DNA of 64,000 bases, from NCBI GenBank assembly GCA_030248295.1, contig JASANH010001389.1, forward strand, positions 458,254 through 522,253. Direction: 5' to 3'. Positions 48,563-60,257 of the stretch are shown one piece after another. The stretch's first letter is position 1. Every line of letters begins with the position of its first letter. Position numbers and translations under genes: made by a program. The DNA comes from Mesodorylaimus sp. YZB2_4 (taxonomy: Eukaryota > Nematoda > Enoplea > Dorylaimida > Dorylaimidae). The notes under the pieces were generated by a model. The model was not told the origin of the DNA, ran no database searches, and saw nothing but the letters and a program-made list of their open reading frames with translations.

Positions 48563-51500
48563 ATGAAAGAGGGAATATTAGCGATGACGACGTTTGTTTT
48601 GGCTGCGCATTGCGCATTAATTTTTATCATTAATCCTATTGTGTGTGCCGAGAATGGACGCCGAGTCGAGCGATCGGATTTGACAGGTAATAAATTTTGG
48701 GCGAGGCAAAAATTGTGAAGAGCGTATGTTGGGGATAAATGGGTTGTTTGGGTTTGGCGAGTTGTGAAGGAGGGTCCCCGCGGGGGCGTGGAGTGCCGTG
48801 GCCTTGGCCTTGGATCAGGTGTGAAAGCGATTGAGGATCCAGAAGTGATGTACGTGGGTCTGAAGAATCTGTGGCAAGAAATTTTTTAGTAATGAATCCA
48901 CGATTTCGATCGCACGCGTCACGAAAACAGGAAGTTATGTTGGGCGATCGATTGAAATTGAGATGCGCCGCTGTCAGTAAACCACGTCCGTACGTGCACT
49001 GGTATCGAAATAACGAGCTATTATCCAAAGGACATACTAAACCGAGGATAAAAATTTCGCAGTATTCACTTACGATATCGAGGGTAAGTTTAGTGTAGTA
49101 TGGGACTATAAGTAGTTTCCTGAGAATGCGCTTACTGTACTGTTAGTGCGGGAAAGAAGTGGAAGAACCTGTGAAATTTTCAGCAATGCATTCTAAGAAA
49201 CCCGCCGTTGATCGTTCCTAAATAATTGGGTGCAGACTCTTAAAAAATGCCGACTGTATTTGATGATCGAAATCAATCATGCTTTATGACAAGTGACTCA
49301 TTCGCTCTTGACCCCCCGACGTGCAGTGCACGAAAAAGTAGAAACCTCCCAAGGTCCGGAATGTGATCAAGATTGGAGGACTAGTCAATTACTTTGTTCT
49401 CCTTTGACGATTGGTTTTATGATAACAGGTCGAACCGGGTGATCAAGGGCAATACGCATGCAAAGTGTGGAATCAAGTCGGAGAGATATGGCGAAACTTT
49501 ACTGTGGTCATTATCGGTATGTTGTTGGGTTATGCTTAGCATGCGGTTAGATCGAGACTTTGGCATGACTGTTCTCAGGGGGCTCATGGGGAACCATAAA
49601 TCAGTCTGCCATCTTGAGCATGGTGCATTGCTGGCTACGAGGCATGGACAAATGGCAGGTATGCTTTACTCGGAGACTGCCGAGTCGTAGCTACTGTATG
49701 TCAGGAGGGGGACTATGTCCTTGCCGGGGATGCCATTCTCTTACAGCACTCCTAGTGGGAATGATGCATGTATGATCATGACTGTTTACGTTGTGTTGTC
49801 TTTTGCCGCGTCAGATTTGGAAGCTTGGCAGCGGGAAATGAAAGCGGCGGCGGAAAAAGCGGCTCGACATCGTCAACAACAGGCGTCGACACCATCAACT
49901 GATTTGTTGACTCAGGGTGTGTTTTTTTTTTGTTGTTCTGCATTATTTTTTTGACGCACTAAAATTGAGCATGGCAAAATCAGTTTACAAAGCAAGGCTT
50001 GATAGAATAGATTGCATGCAGTGACTGGCCTTGATTAGGAAATTATATTGATCATGTTGTAGAGCCTGATCAACTTGCCGAATGGTTGGACCCGGAATGG
50101 GTGGCACGATTTGGTCATCGTGCCACGCCCCCGTCGTCGGCACTGAGACCGAACAGAGGGCGTAAATACGAGGATGACGACGATGATTTGACTGATGACC
50201 AGTTGGAGAAGATCGGTACAAATAACGAGCTGGGCCAAGGATCGGATGAAACCGAATCTTCGGGTTGGTCACCCCGTGCAGTGTCCTCGACGACGGCATC
50301 GTCTATAGCTCGATCGCCAATCGATATGGAGGATCGGCCGCAGAACGATTTTGCGCCTCAAAATGATTGGTGGGATCGAAGTGGCCTCGGATTGACTGGT
50401 ATTCGAAGAAGACTGCCTTCGTTTAACGGCCACGTGGAATCGAGAGAGCGTAATGATACTAATATAAGGACCACTCAGAGTGCATATTACAAGACAACGT
50501 CTAATGTGCCTTCGACAATTCAGCCATCGTCATTATTGGATACGTGGGAGCGTAAGTGCTGGGCGTGGTATGGGTCGGGTACGCAGTGTGCCCCAAATGT
50601 GACATCTCTTTTCAGGAGCGCCCTATTGGCATAAGCAGGAACAAGACCTGCTTCAGGTGATAGCTACACCAGCTGGTCGTTCTGTTAAATTGCCGTGCCG
50701 TGCCAATGGGAAGCCGGAACCGCAAGTGTTGTGGTACAAAGACAATGTCGAGATCGGTACCGATACGGACCGCAATTCTGGATATACGGTAAGGCATAGC
50801 CCGGTACTCGACGATGCTGGTCATTATCGTCTTCCTTTTTCAGTACATCATCAAGAAATGGGCTTTGGTGTTGGAAGATGTCGTGCCATCGGACGAGGGT
50901 GTGTACACTTGCAAAGTGTTCAATAAGTTGGGCGAGATCTCGCACAATTACACCTTGAAAGTAGTCGAACGTTTGCCGCACAAGCCAATCATCGCTCCGG
51001 AGTGGCCGAGGAACGAAACTGTGCTTGTTGGTGAAATGGCCATGTTTCGATGTTACGTACTCTCCGATCTGCACCCGTACATCGAATGGTTGAGGCACTA
51101 CACAGTTAATGGAAGTTACAATAATGAGCAAGGCCAACCCTACGTGTACAAGGTGTTCAGCGATCAATCGATGGCTGAAAAAGACGAGCGATACAAAGAT
51201 CCGACGTTCTTGATTATCGATAATGTCACCTTGGACGATGAAGGCTGGTACACGTGCTTGGCTGGAAATCATCTGGGTATCACATACCGAACGGTCTACT
51301 TGACTGTTCTGCTGCACAGTAAGTGGTTGTCTTACCTGAGTTGGGCACCACTCTAGCACAGGGGGACCGGAGCTTGTTTTTGTAACCCCCCGCCTGGTAG
51401 GCCATGGCGAGTGAGAGAGTCATCGATACTCTCCCCTGGTTGGGAGACGTCAACCCCTCGGGTTGATGTTTCAGCCGCAGGTAGAGTCGCACCTGCTCCA

Positions 51501-54172
51501 GTCGAAGCTTTTGTCCCGCCGACTTCGGTTGGCCACCTCCCTCCTACGCCTGCCAGGCTTGGTTACATTTTGCCCGAGCTGAAGGTGCTGCATGAACTTA
51601 TCGATTGGATGGTCTTGTTTCAGGGAACGATTCACTTCTTCTTGGCGGTTCAATTCACGGCAGCATCACTCCGGACGGTAGTAATAAAAGCGTGGTCATA
51701 ACCATATCATTGTTCGCTGCCTTGGGGATCATTATTTTCATTGTTATCTTTATGTACAAGAAGTAAGATTCGTGTTGACTGTCTCCCTTTGACCCGCTGT
51801 GATGCATTGCTATTTGTTGCAGGAATAAGAAGCGCAAATATCGGCAGTCGCATTTGCGTCCAATGGGCAGTGATATGGTGAACGGATTTATGCGAGAGAA
51901 GAAGATCGTGAAAATCAATTATCGCAAGGATTATATCGATCGATCGATGTCGTCGTCTTCGCTGCTTTGCTCGAGCGACGAATTCCCCATTCCCCACGTG
52001 GAGATCATGCCTTCGCCGGACAATCGGTGTCGATTAAGTACACAGTTGACGGCTTTGTCCGAATACGACCTCCAGTTAGATCCGGATTGGAAGATTCAGT
52101 CGGATGCATTGACTTTGGAGAAACCGATTGGCGAAGGGGCCTTTGGAGAAGTATGGCGAGCTCGTCTGACAGTACCGTCGGCGGGGGCGGTCAGATTAGG
52201 AACGAGACATTCGGTCAATGGAGAAACGGTGGCTGTGAAAACGTTGAAGTGCTCGGCAACGGATCGTGAACTGTGCGATCTGATCAAAGAGTTGGAAGTT
52301 ATGCGGTACATTGGTCGACACCAGAATATTATCAATTTGTTGGGATATTGCACAGCATTTGGTATGTTCAGGTTAGGAGTTGGTGTGGCATGCGTGCAAG
52401 TGCTGTGTTCATTTTCAGAACGCGGCAAGCCGCTGTATGTGGTGGTGGAATACTGCGCCAATGGAAACCTCCGTGATTTCTTGCGTAGCCAAAGGCCGAC
52501 TCCAACTTCGTCCAATTCGACAAGTTCGTCCGGCCCGAATCAAGGCCCAGCTCAAACTGAGTTTCATCGTTTGCTGCGAGCTGGCTTGGAATACGAGGAG
52601 CCGAATAGTAGACGATCGACCGAGACGCAGGATACGCCAGAACGTGTCATCTATACCGAGATACAGCTGGTTCAATTGGCTCATCAAATCGCGCGCGGCA
52701 TGGAATATCTGTCGAGTAAAAAGGTAAGTTAACTTCAGAATTTGGCTATGCTACAGGCATTTTTTCTTCACTTGACTTCAAATCTACTTTCCAGTGCGTG
52801 CATCGCGACTTGGCAGCACGCAATGTGCTCGTGGGCGATGGTTTGATTATGAAAATTGCCGATTTTGGTCTTGCTCGCAACGTCAGCGAAACTGAGTATT
52901 ACAAGAAATTGTCGGATGGACGTCTACCTCTGAAATGGATGGCACCAGAAGCCTTATTCGATCGGACATATACGGTCAAGAGCGATGTGTAAGTCTTGGT
53001 TTTGTTTTGTTTTGGTTTTAACTGAAAACAGTTTTATTTCAGATGGTCGTACGGTATACTGGTGTGGGAGATCATGACTTTGGGCGGCACCCCTTATCCA
53101 TCGGTCCCCCATCAAGATTTGTTTGATCTTCTGCGGAATGGATGCCGGATGGAGAAACCGCATCAATGCTCCGACGACATGTACGACTTGATGAGAGCGT
53201 GTTGGAATCAATTGCCACAAGATCGACCTGTTTTTTCAAAGATCGTCGCGTATTTGGATAACTTCTTGACCCAAGCTAATCCCGAAGTAAATCATGAATG
53301 ACTTGTAGGGTAATGTGGGGGGGGATCGCAAGCCTCAATTAGTGGCCTCCCAACGTCCATAAATACATGGATAGAGCGCACAAGAATTTCAATTTTAGAA
53401 GTCTTGCGGGAGATCCCCTGGAATTCTGGTATATTTCTTCTCATTTTGAACATCTGGCATGTTTTAGGATTATCTGGAGGTCCAGTCGCAAGCCCCAATC
53501 GATGAGTTTGGGGACGAACCACTTCTGGTCGAAGAACCCAACGAAAGAATGATGCTGGACGGAAATGAGTCTGACAAAGAAGTCAACGAGAACTCGTGCA
53601 TGTTGCCAACGAGTGGTGTCTTGGAGTTGACATCGGGAGGCTGTTCATTCTCGTCACCTGACTCGCCAGTAGAGGAAAAAGTATCAATTAGACAGACCGA
53701 CTGCTTGGTCGGCTCGTCGTGCCAACGTGCATCGACCAGTCTGAGCGATTCGGCTTGTTCAGTGGACGCTGACCTGCCCTCGACGAGCAGCCCACGCTCG
53801 AGTACATCATCGTCGGTCAATCTGCGGTTACCCAGCCTGGCTAATTTCGATTATAGTCACCATCGATTGAGCGGCAGCCCGTTGTCGTCGCCGCGTGAGA
53901 AACTGCGTCCAATCAGCGAAGTATTTGACGAATTGGACATGGAGGATAGGTCATCGTCCGGGGGAGGACGCGGGGCAACGGACAGTGGCCATCCGTCGTC
54001 GAGAGGAGGCAGCTACGAAGGCAGTAGCGATTCGGTCGATTCAGGACACTCGTTCGGAGGAGGGGGGACGAGTTCGTCCGACTCGTACGAGGATCGTCGT
54101 CATCGTCGACCGCACAACCCCGCGTCGTCAGCTCTGCGTCGTCATCATAACCCGCATCGCAATTATGTCTAA
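48563..54172 (+). CDS. FGFR: fibroblast growth factor receptor tyrosine kinase
   Basis: Thirteen exons: 48563-48686, 48890-49083, 49429-49516, 49815-49916, 50063-50551, 50616-50788, 50844-51318, 51624-51762, 51823-52361, 52419-52723, 52795-52988, 53043-53286 and 53468-54172. They sum to 3,771 nt and encode 1,256 aa. Domains run: signal peptide, Ig1 (about 60-135), a long linker with the FGFR-type acid box ([10 protein letters not shown], near 206-215), Ig2 starting at RAPYWH (333), Ig3 with [13 protein letters not shown], one TM helix (about 570-590), and a kinase. Kinase motifs are [30 protein letters not shown], the paired activation-loop tyrosines YYKK and SDVWSYG, all intact. The membrane receptor binds FGF and signals through Ras/MAPK; this follows from the family. 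The Ig1-Ig2 linker (about 195 aa) and the Ser-rich C-tail (about 230 aa) are longer than usual. An earlier in-frame ATG at 48524 is possible. Confidence 0.96.
51319..51623 (+). other. enlarged GC-rich FGFR intron 7
   Basis: This 305-nt intron is several times longer than most of the gene's later introns and is GC-rich, with short hairpin words (GAGAGTCATCGATACTCTC; CAACCCCTCGGGTTG). It may contain a small insertion. No coding sequence is seen. Confidence 0.45.
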
Positions 54173-55074
54173 TCTTATCAGTAAGAATATCAACTCGCAT
54201 TTCCTCTTTATCACTTTTTGTGTTGTATAGTAGATTTTCAGTTTGAATATGCTTTTCTACGCGCGTGAGTCATGATTCGAAGAAAGAGCGTAAAGTGTTT
54301 GTAAGTAGGGAAAGGAGTCAGAGAGATAGAATCATGGTTTTTTGTAAGTTGTGAGCGAACAGTGCTGGGAAGCAGTACAAAAATGCATATGCCTTTCTTA
54401 CGTTTCTACTTTTGTATTTCGCCTGCGTCGAATAATGCGAAGTCGATGTGTGCCTCAGTAGTTGCTCCTTATTGTTTGGCATGTTTTGTTATTACTTAGC
54501 CATTTGAAAGCGTGTTTTCGAGTGCCTGCCGCTTGTGTATGGAAGTCATGTCATGTGCTCTCTGGGCGCGTTGAGAAAATATGGAAATTTGCGAATTTTT
54601 TTAGGCGGACATAATGAGCAGAGGGAAGTCGGAGGATGTTTGACCGGCTTGAGTGAGGAGTCGAAGGACTGTGCAAGGAAGCAATTTGGGGGCAAGATTG
54701 CAGGCAGGAGAGGAGGTCTGGGAGTGTGCATGAATTTGCATGGAATGGGTACAATAAGTGCCCGCAGAAAGGGCGATGCGGTTGAACGCAGCCTGTATGA
54801 ACAGATGCTATCTGATAGTCTGCTCAGTTGTCACGATTCTGATCGATCACCAATTTCTCCGGATGTTCCTTGTAGAACAAAGGTGTGTGGCCAGCCTAAA
54901 AACGGAATTGTGAGGTAGAAAGCTGGGGTGACCTGAGGCGGAACGCTACGCTTGGGAGATCAGTGTCAGGTGGGGTAATGAGTGCTTGTTGACCATGCAT
55001 ATTGTATATGTCAGGATGTTTTTCAGAAACGGCCCAATGTCTTGGCGAGTGACAATGGAAGACTGCGGAATGCA
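54173..55074. other. intergenic between FGFR and ankyrin gene
   Basis: 3' UTR-like sequence of the FGFR gene, then sequence that could hold further 3' exons of the minus-strand ankyrin gene. No independent gene is supported. Confidence 0.45.
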
Positions 55075-57908
55075 TCATGACTGAGTACTCACCAAATCCG
55101 CAACTGTCTCATCGCCAGTTTTTTCAACTAGCATTTGATAGATCGTCGATTCTTTGAGTGTAGCCGCGTAGTGCAGGGATGTGCGTCCATCCTAGAACAT
55201 ATGGCTTGTATGACCATGCCGAACTGCTCATCCCACTTCTCACTTTGTCTCTGTGATTAATGCATTTGGGGTAAGTGTTGATGAGATACTTCGCAATGTC
55301 GGCCTGGCCACACAGGATTGCCAACGTCATGGCATTCCGACCATCTCGGCCAGGAGCGGCGATCAGTTTCCTAAGATCGATTAAATTCTTGACGCCGCGA
55401 ATGTCGCCTTTGCGGATGGCTTCGTGTATTGAGTCGATTTTGGTCTAAAATTTTGAGACGATCAACGAAAAGGTGATGTGCATTTTGGAAGTCTTATCAA
55501 CCAAAGGTAATCAGCTTCAGTTTTACATGACAGTATTTGAACTGGGTGTGGCCTTGTTAGGTGACAATACCTCGCTAAAATGGATGTGCAAATGGGAATT
55601 GAAGAAAAGGGGAGGCCCATCGAGGTGGGGGGGGGCCTTAGGCAACGCGATTTTTCATGCCATCTTCTGTAATTTTGTGGGTGGCTACAGGGCCACATTG
55701 CATAGGCCTGAAGAGGCACTATGCTGCATGTGTGTGTCGGAACACTTGGATAATCCTGTAATGCATGGTCTCCATGATGAAATGATGAAGGCCAGGAGCT
55801 CACGATCAGACACGGAGACGAACAGTAGTCCATCTACGCCCACGCTCTCGCTTCAGACACTGGTGATCGAGCTGGCATACAATTGATGGCTCGCCAGTCA
55901 GCAGGCCAGTTAATGAAGCTACAGTAAGACTACCAATAGGGAATAGAGGTGGGTCAGTCAGCAGGTCAGATAGCAGTGGAGGGACAATACGGGTGTCCAG
56001 TCAATGCATCAAGCCAGAGTCAATGTGTCAGCATGAAGCGCGCACTACTGTATATTCAGGCCGAGCACAAGTCTCAGACTTGTGCTTCTCCACAATTTGT
56101 TAACCCAGACAACACGAATGTGTGGGAGGGGTATTCCGGCACAAGGGGCAGGCTGTCTGATAGCACTACAGTGGGCTATATTTAATAGGCGCGGACTGGT
56201 CACTCGGCACCTTATCAAAGCACTGGTTCAAGGGACCAGTCCACCTCTCTCAAGTCAGGGCCGGCACGAGACTGAGAGCGAGATCGAGTTCGAGTTCGAG
56301 CGTCTGGGTTGGTTTTCAGGCATCGGTAGAGGACTTGAGTTCCTGGTCCGGACTTGTTACATGAACACTTCAGGTCCGTCAGAGCCCCTCTGATGGCCGA
56401 CACATGCTGCCGCTCCCTGAATTGAGAGTCTATACGGCTCTTGCGGTGCCTTGCCAATACTCAACACGAGGTGCCATGGGCTGCCCAGGAATGAGAATGG
56501 GCCAGTAGGTCAGGTGTCAGGTGTCTTACCTGGATCTTGATAAGAACTAGGCAAGATTTCTAGAAAATATCGATGGTTTCTTAGTTATCGAAATCTTACC
56601 AATATCTGCCTAGATTTTGTGCTCTCAGCTAGGTCTTACCAAGATCTTTGAAAGAAATGGCACTTTCACAGATCTTTCTAAGAAAATAGCTAGACCTTCC
56701 TATGATTGCACACTGGCGCTCAGATTTTGCCAAGTCTTTGTGAGAAATACGTGAGATGGGAAATATGGGAGTACAAGGGCCAAGGAGAGTATGGCGATAC
56801 GTTCCAACCAAAATGGGATAACTGATTTCTGGCAAAATTAGACACATGCAGACGTATCTAGTTCAAATGACACAGCGGCGCGCCAGCGTCGAGTTATCCC
56901 ATTTCAGCTGGACATTTCGGGTGTGTGCCCCTCTGTCGCGCGAGCGGACACCCGTCTCAAACAGTTCAAGAACGATTTTCTCCGAAGTAGGTCATTTCGA
57001 GTTATCCCATTTTGATTGGAACACATCGATGGGTAGTCAATGTTTCAATCGAGGGCGAATATGTCAGCATGAAGCTGCGAATCATGTTGAGCGTATACTC
57101 TATCTAACGTAAGCCAAGTATGGGCAAATCCCAGATGCAAAGGGGGGGTAAATTTATAAAACATTTTCCCCTATTACCCACCTCCTGAGAGATCTACTTC
57201 CAAGCCTGGGCGTCCAGCATTCCGCTTTGACTGTCTACCTCATCGTCAGCTCACCTCATCTAGGTACCTCATTGTCATCTTTCTACCTCGCACACCTTTG
57301 TTCTCAAGGAGCATCTGAAGGAACTGATGATCGATCAGAATCGTGATAGCTGATCAGGCTATCAGATACAGCAGCATGTTTTCGACGAAGAGAGCGTATT
57401 TCTAGCTGGTTTTCTGCATAACGTCCGAAAATGACATATCCTAGCGATAATTAATTGGTTTTTTCCAATGTCATCATCTTAGGGGAAAGGGTCTTTCCCT
57501 TGAGACGCCGAGGTTGAGGGTAAATCATGTGCCCATACTTGATAAAGGTTGTGCACAAACGACTGCGCAGACAAGATACAAACAGGAGGGGTCTTGTTGG
57601 GTATTTCCCAAATCATGCCAGTGCAAAGAAAGTTTGGAATATTTCCTCAGACTATGACAATACAGCCTGCGCCTTACCATATTTTCGTGCACGTGTCGCA
57701 CGTACTCGCAGATCTCTCGATCTGCTTCGGTGCTCAGATTTTGTTCCAATTTTCCATTGAGGGCTAGTTCATCGAGCAAGTCGAAATCACCGCCATCGCG
57801 CAGTCGACTGATAAGCAAGGCAGCATCAAAACTGGTTTGCGATTCGACCATGATTCCCGACGTTCGACCGACCAAGTGCAGAGACTGAGTGCCGAGTGAG
57901 GTCGACAT
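55075..57908 (-). CDS. ankyrin-repeat protein (3' end uncertain)
   Basis: Three exons (57908-57678, 55444-55244, 55191-55075) join in frame to 182 aa. The N-terminal half is unfamiliar (GIMVESQTSFDAALLISRLR). The C-terminal half holds about three ankyrin repeats, including GRNAMTLAILCGQADIAKYL and DGRTSLHYAATLKES, which usually mediate protein-protein binding. Intron 1 is 2.2 kb, far longer than others in the window, and holds a MITE-like element. The last exon can read through to a stop at 55075-55077, but a strong GTGAGT donor at 55092-55087 falls inside the last repeat, so the natural protein may continue into exons I could not place. An upstream in-frame GTG at 57929 was not chosen. Confidence 0.62.
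56801..57022. mobile_element. 222-bp MITE-like element
   Basis: A 23-bp terminal sequence starting GTTCCAACCAAAATGGGATA (56801-56823) is repeated in reverse complement at 57000-57022, with 22 of 23 bases matching. A partial internal copy (GAGTTATCCCATTT, 56891-56904) is also present. There is no ORF, and size and structure fit a non-autonomous DNA transposon. It lies in the large intron of the ankyrin gene. I do not see a clear target-site duplication. Confidence 0.75.
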
Positions 57909-58357
57909 GCCCTTACTCAGTTTATTCACCAGGAAGTGCGATTCTGAGAAAACATTCGACTCCTTGCTGACGTCAATGGGTCACGCCTATGTGGCACCTG
58001 GGTGCGCTTAATGGACATTGAAAGCAGTGATGTCGTGCCAAAACTGATGCAATAGAGACAAATCGAACATTTTAATTACGTCAGTTACTGGAGAAGAAAA
58101 ATTTCCTGTTTTCTTTGCCTAATGGTAGTAAAAAATTCTGGAAAATTAAAAGTTGCAGCGCTGGTCGAACATTTTGCGGAGAGCATTAGCATACAAAGGA
58201 AATAAGATATAAATAGAATCATGCTCAATTCGCGGCATCGCAAAAGAACAAGAGTCTTTAAAGAAATCACAAAATGGGAACAACAATAAAGGTATCACAT
58301 GAAACAAAAAACAAAATTAGGAATCACTTATTGCTATAGCTACATCAGCTTCTCTAC
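57909..58357. other. intergenic or 3' region of SQ-repeat gene
   Basis: AT-rich. On the minus strand an acceptor TTTTCCAG near 58140 could add a short last exon to the SQ-repeat gene if the GTGAGT overlapping its stop codon is used as a donor. No other gene is seen. Confidence 0.45.
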
Positions 58358-58906
58358 TCACTTCTTCTGACAATATCGTTGAAATCTCTTGATCACCAGC
58401 TCGCAAAAGTTTACTTCGTAATCTTCAAGAGTCTTTGTCTCGATCATTTCCAGCATGTATCGGCGAAAAGCTGCGTTGTCCGTCAATCTCAAGAAATCAG
58501 TAAAAGCACGAGCCAAACCTGGAGCGATATCATTTTGAATCGAGAAACGCTCGCTGGGTGCTTGAGAAGATCGTTGAGAAAGACCCAGCTTCGACTGCTG
58601 CGATAAACGGATTTGTTGAGACGATGCCATCTGCGAAAGACACAGTTTTGACTGTTGCGATAAGCGGATCTGTTGAGAAGGTGGCAGCTCAGAAAAACTT
58701 AGTTTCGATTTCTGCGATAGGCCTAAACGAAGCTGTTGAGACGATGCCAATTGAGAAAGACCCAGTTTTGAGTCCTGCGATAAACACATTTGTTGAGACG
58801 ATGGTAACTGAGAAAGACCCAGTTTCGATTCCTGCGATTGGATCTGTTGAGACGAGGGCAAAGGCGAAAATTTGAATTCTTGAGACGAGCCGAATTCGGA
58901 ATTCAT
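58358..58906 (-). CDS. SQ-rich tandem-repeat protein, 182 aa
   Basis: A single open exon from ATG 58906. I do not recognise the family. Residues about 15-110 are five imperfect copies of an 18-21-residue unit with consensus SSQQIRLSQ-SKLGLSQLA, so Ser-Gln pairs are very dense. The repeat is visible at DNA level as units of about 57-63 bp. The C-terminal 60 residues are not repetitive and look helical (LARAFTDFLRLTDNAAFRRY, then a basic end). SQ clusters are typical targets of ATM/ATR-type kinases, so a DNA-damage or cell-cycle role is conceivable but only inferred. The stop overlaps a GTGAGT donor, so the true C-terminus may differ by a few residues. Confidence 0.7.
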   Translation of the reverse strand: MNSEFGSSQEFKFSPLPSSQQIQSQESKLGLSQLPSSQQMCLSQDSKLGLSQLASSQQLRLGLSQKSKLSFSELPPSQQIRLSQQSKLCLSQMASSQQIRLSQQSKLGLSQRSSQAPSERFSIQNDIAPGLARAFTDFLRLTDNAAFRRYMLEMIETKTLEDYEVNFCELVIKRFQRYCQKK

Positions 58907-60257
58907 GATCGGAATCGTCGAAACAATTTAAAGAGAGATTATACCGATCGTTGTCGCTGGCTGCTGGGCTGACAAAGCAGACCGGCAGATCAAAATCGAA
59001 TATTTCATGTTTTTAAAAACTTTGCCGCGCACAGCAGACAAATCAAAAGGATGTATGCCAAAGAGCGGGAAATTTCAATGTTTGAAGATCTATGGCATTA
59101 CAATACTTGTCACGATCCTTGGACATGCAAGTACTCTGTAAAAAAATCCTAGACGTACCTACTAACGATCAGAAAGGTAAGCAGTCCTGTGAGTACAGGG
59201 ATGGACTTGTCCTTGGTCTGGCACAGCAGCCGTTGGCGCACCCAACGTAGGGCAGAAGTTGCGCAGAACTGCACGGTCGAACTGCTCTGATCTTCGATCA
59301 CCACTTTACACTTCCAGCATTACTCTCCTGTCCAGCCAGCCGATCACTTGCTTCAGGAAGGCAGATGCGCAAGAGCTGGCTTGCCGCTCGCGGGTAACAG
59401 CCACGACCAAAAAGAGCAGCTCGCATCAACTGAACTTACAAGTGGGATACCTATTTTGTGCATTGCACATTGTTTTGTGGGTCACCTACTCCATACACCA
59501 TGCTTCCAGAATTATCTGACGGCGTTTTTACAGTGAAGTAGATGTGGCCTCAAAGAGCATCGACCTGGCGCTTCGAAGGTATGACTGTCTGCGTACAGAA
59601 AATTCCGACTCATTCACTATTAGCATTTTGAATCAGGCTGTGTGCCAAGTTGGACATATTCGACTTGATCATCTCGTCCAAAATTGATCAATGCAAATTG
59701 GGGTCATGACAAAGGAGAGTTTTGCATTTACGTATGTAGGCTTGAATCCCGAGTTGGACACCTGATCTCGCTCAAACAAGGAGACTCGAGTGGGATTAAA
59801 ATTAGATTTATGAAAACAGTGATTAAGGCAGCTGGCAGTGTGCACAGCAGCAGTTGCCTGCCTAATGGAGCAGTTAATCGTGTTTGCTTATGCAGCCGGG
59901 CCTGTGCAAAGGTCCAGTCAACGTCATGCGCAAAGATTATGTCCAATGGGGTCATTTACAATCCTATATATTAGAAGGCTAGAATCTGAGAATCGTCAGT
60001 CCGGAAAAGCGCAACCGAGTTAGGTGCCTGTCGGAAATCTAAGAAAGGTAAGTGCCTTGGTGATGTGGGTGCGACGAGTGTGTTGCCTGTAAGACTGAGC
60101 ATGAAATTTCGAGGAATTTAAAGACACAATGGAATGTTTCGGCTTGTGGTGGCCTGTGGTCTAGCGCGCATGCTCCGCGCTTGGAGTGTCTGGTCACAGC
60201 TTATGATTGTTCTCATTCATACACCTGATGTGATTTTAGGAAGCTTCAAGCAACGTC
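58907..60257. other. intergenic
   Basis: No gene is supported. A TTTTAG acceptor just upstream of the lipid-binding protein start (about 60234-60239) suggests that gene has a 5' UTR intron with a leader exon somewhere in this stretch. Confidence 0.5.

Noticed and set aside
60150-60200. tRNA-like A box upstream of the BPI-type gene
   Set aside because: No B box or cloverleaf follows at the right distance.
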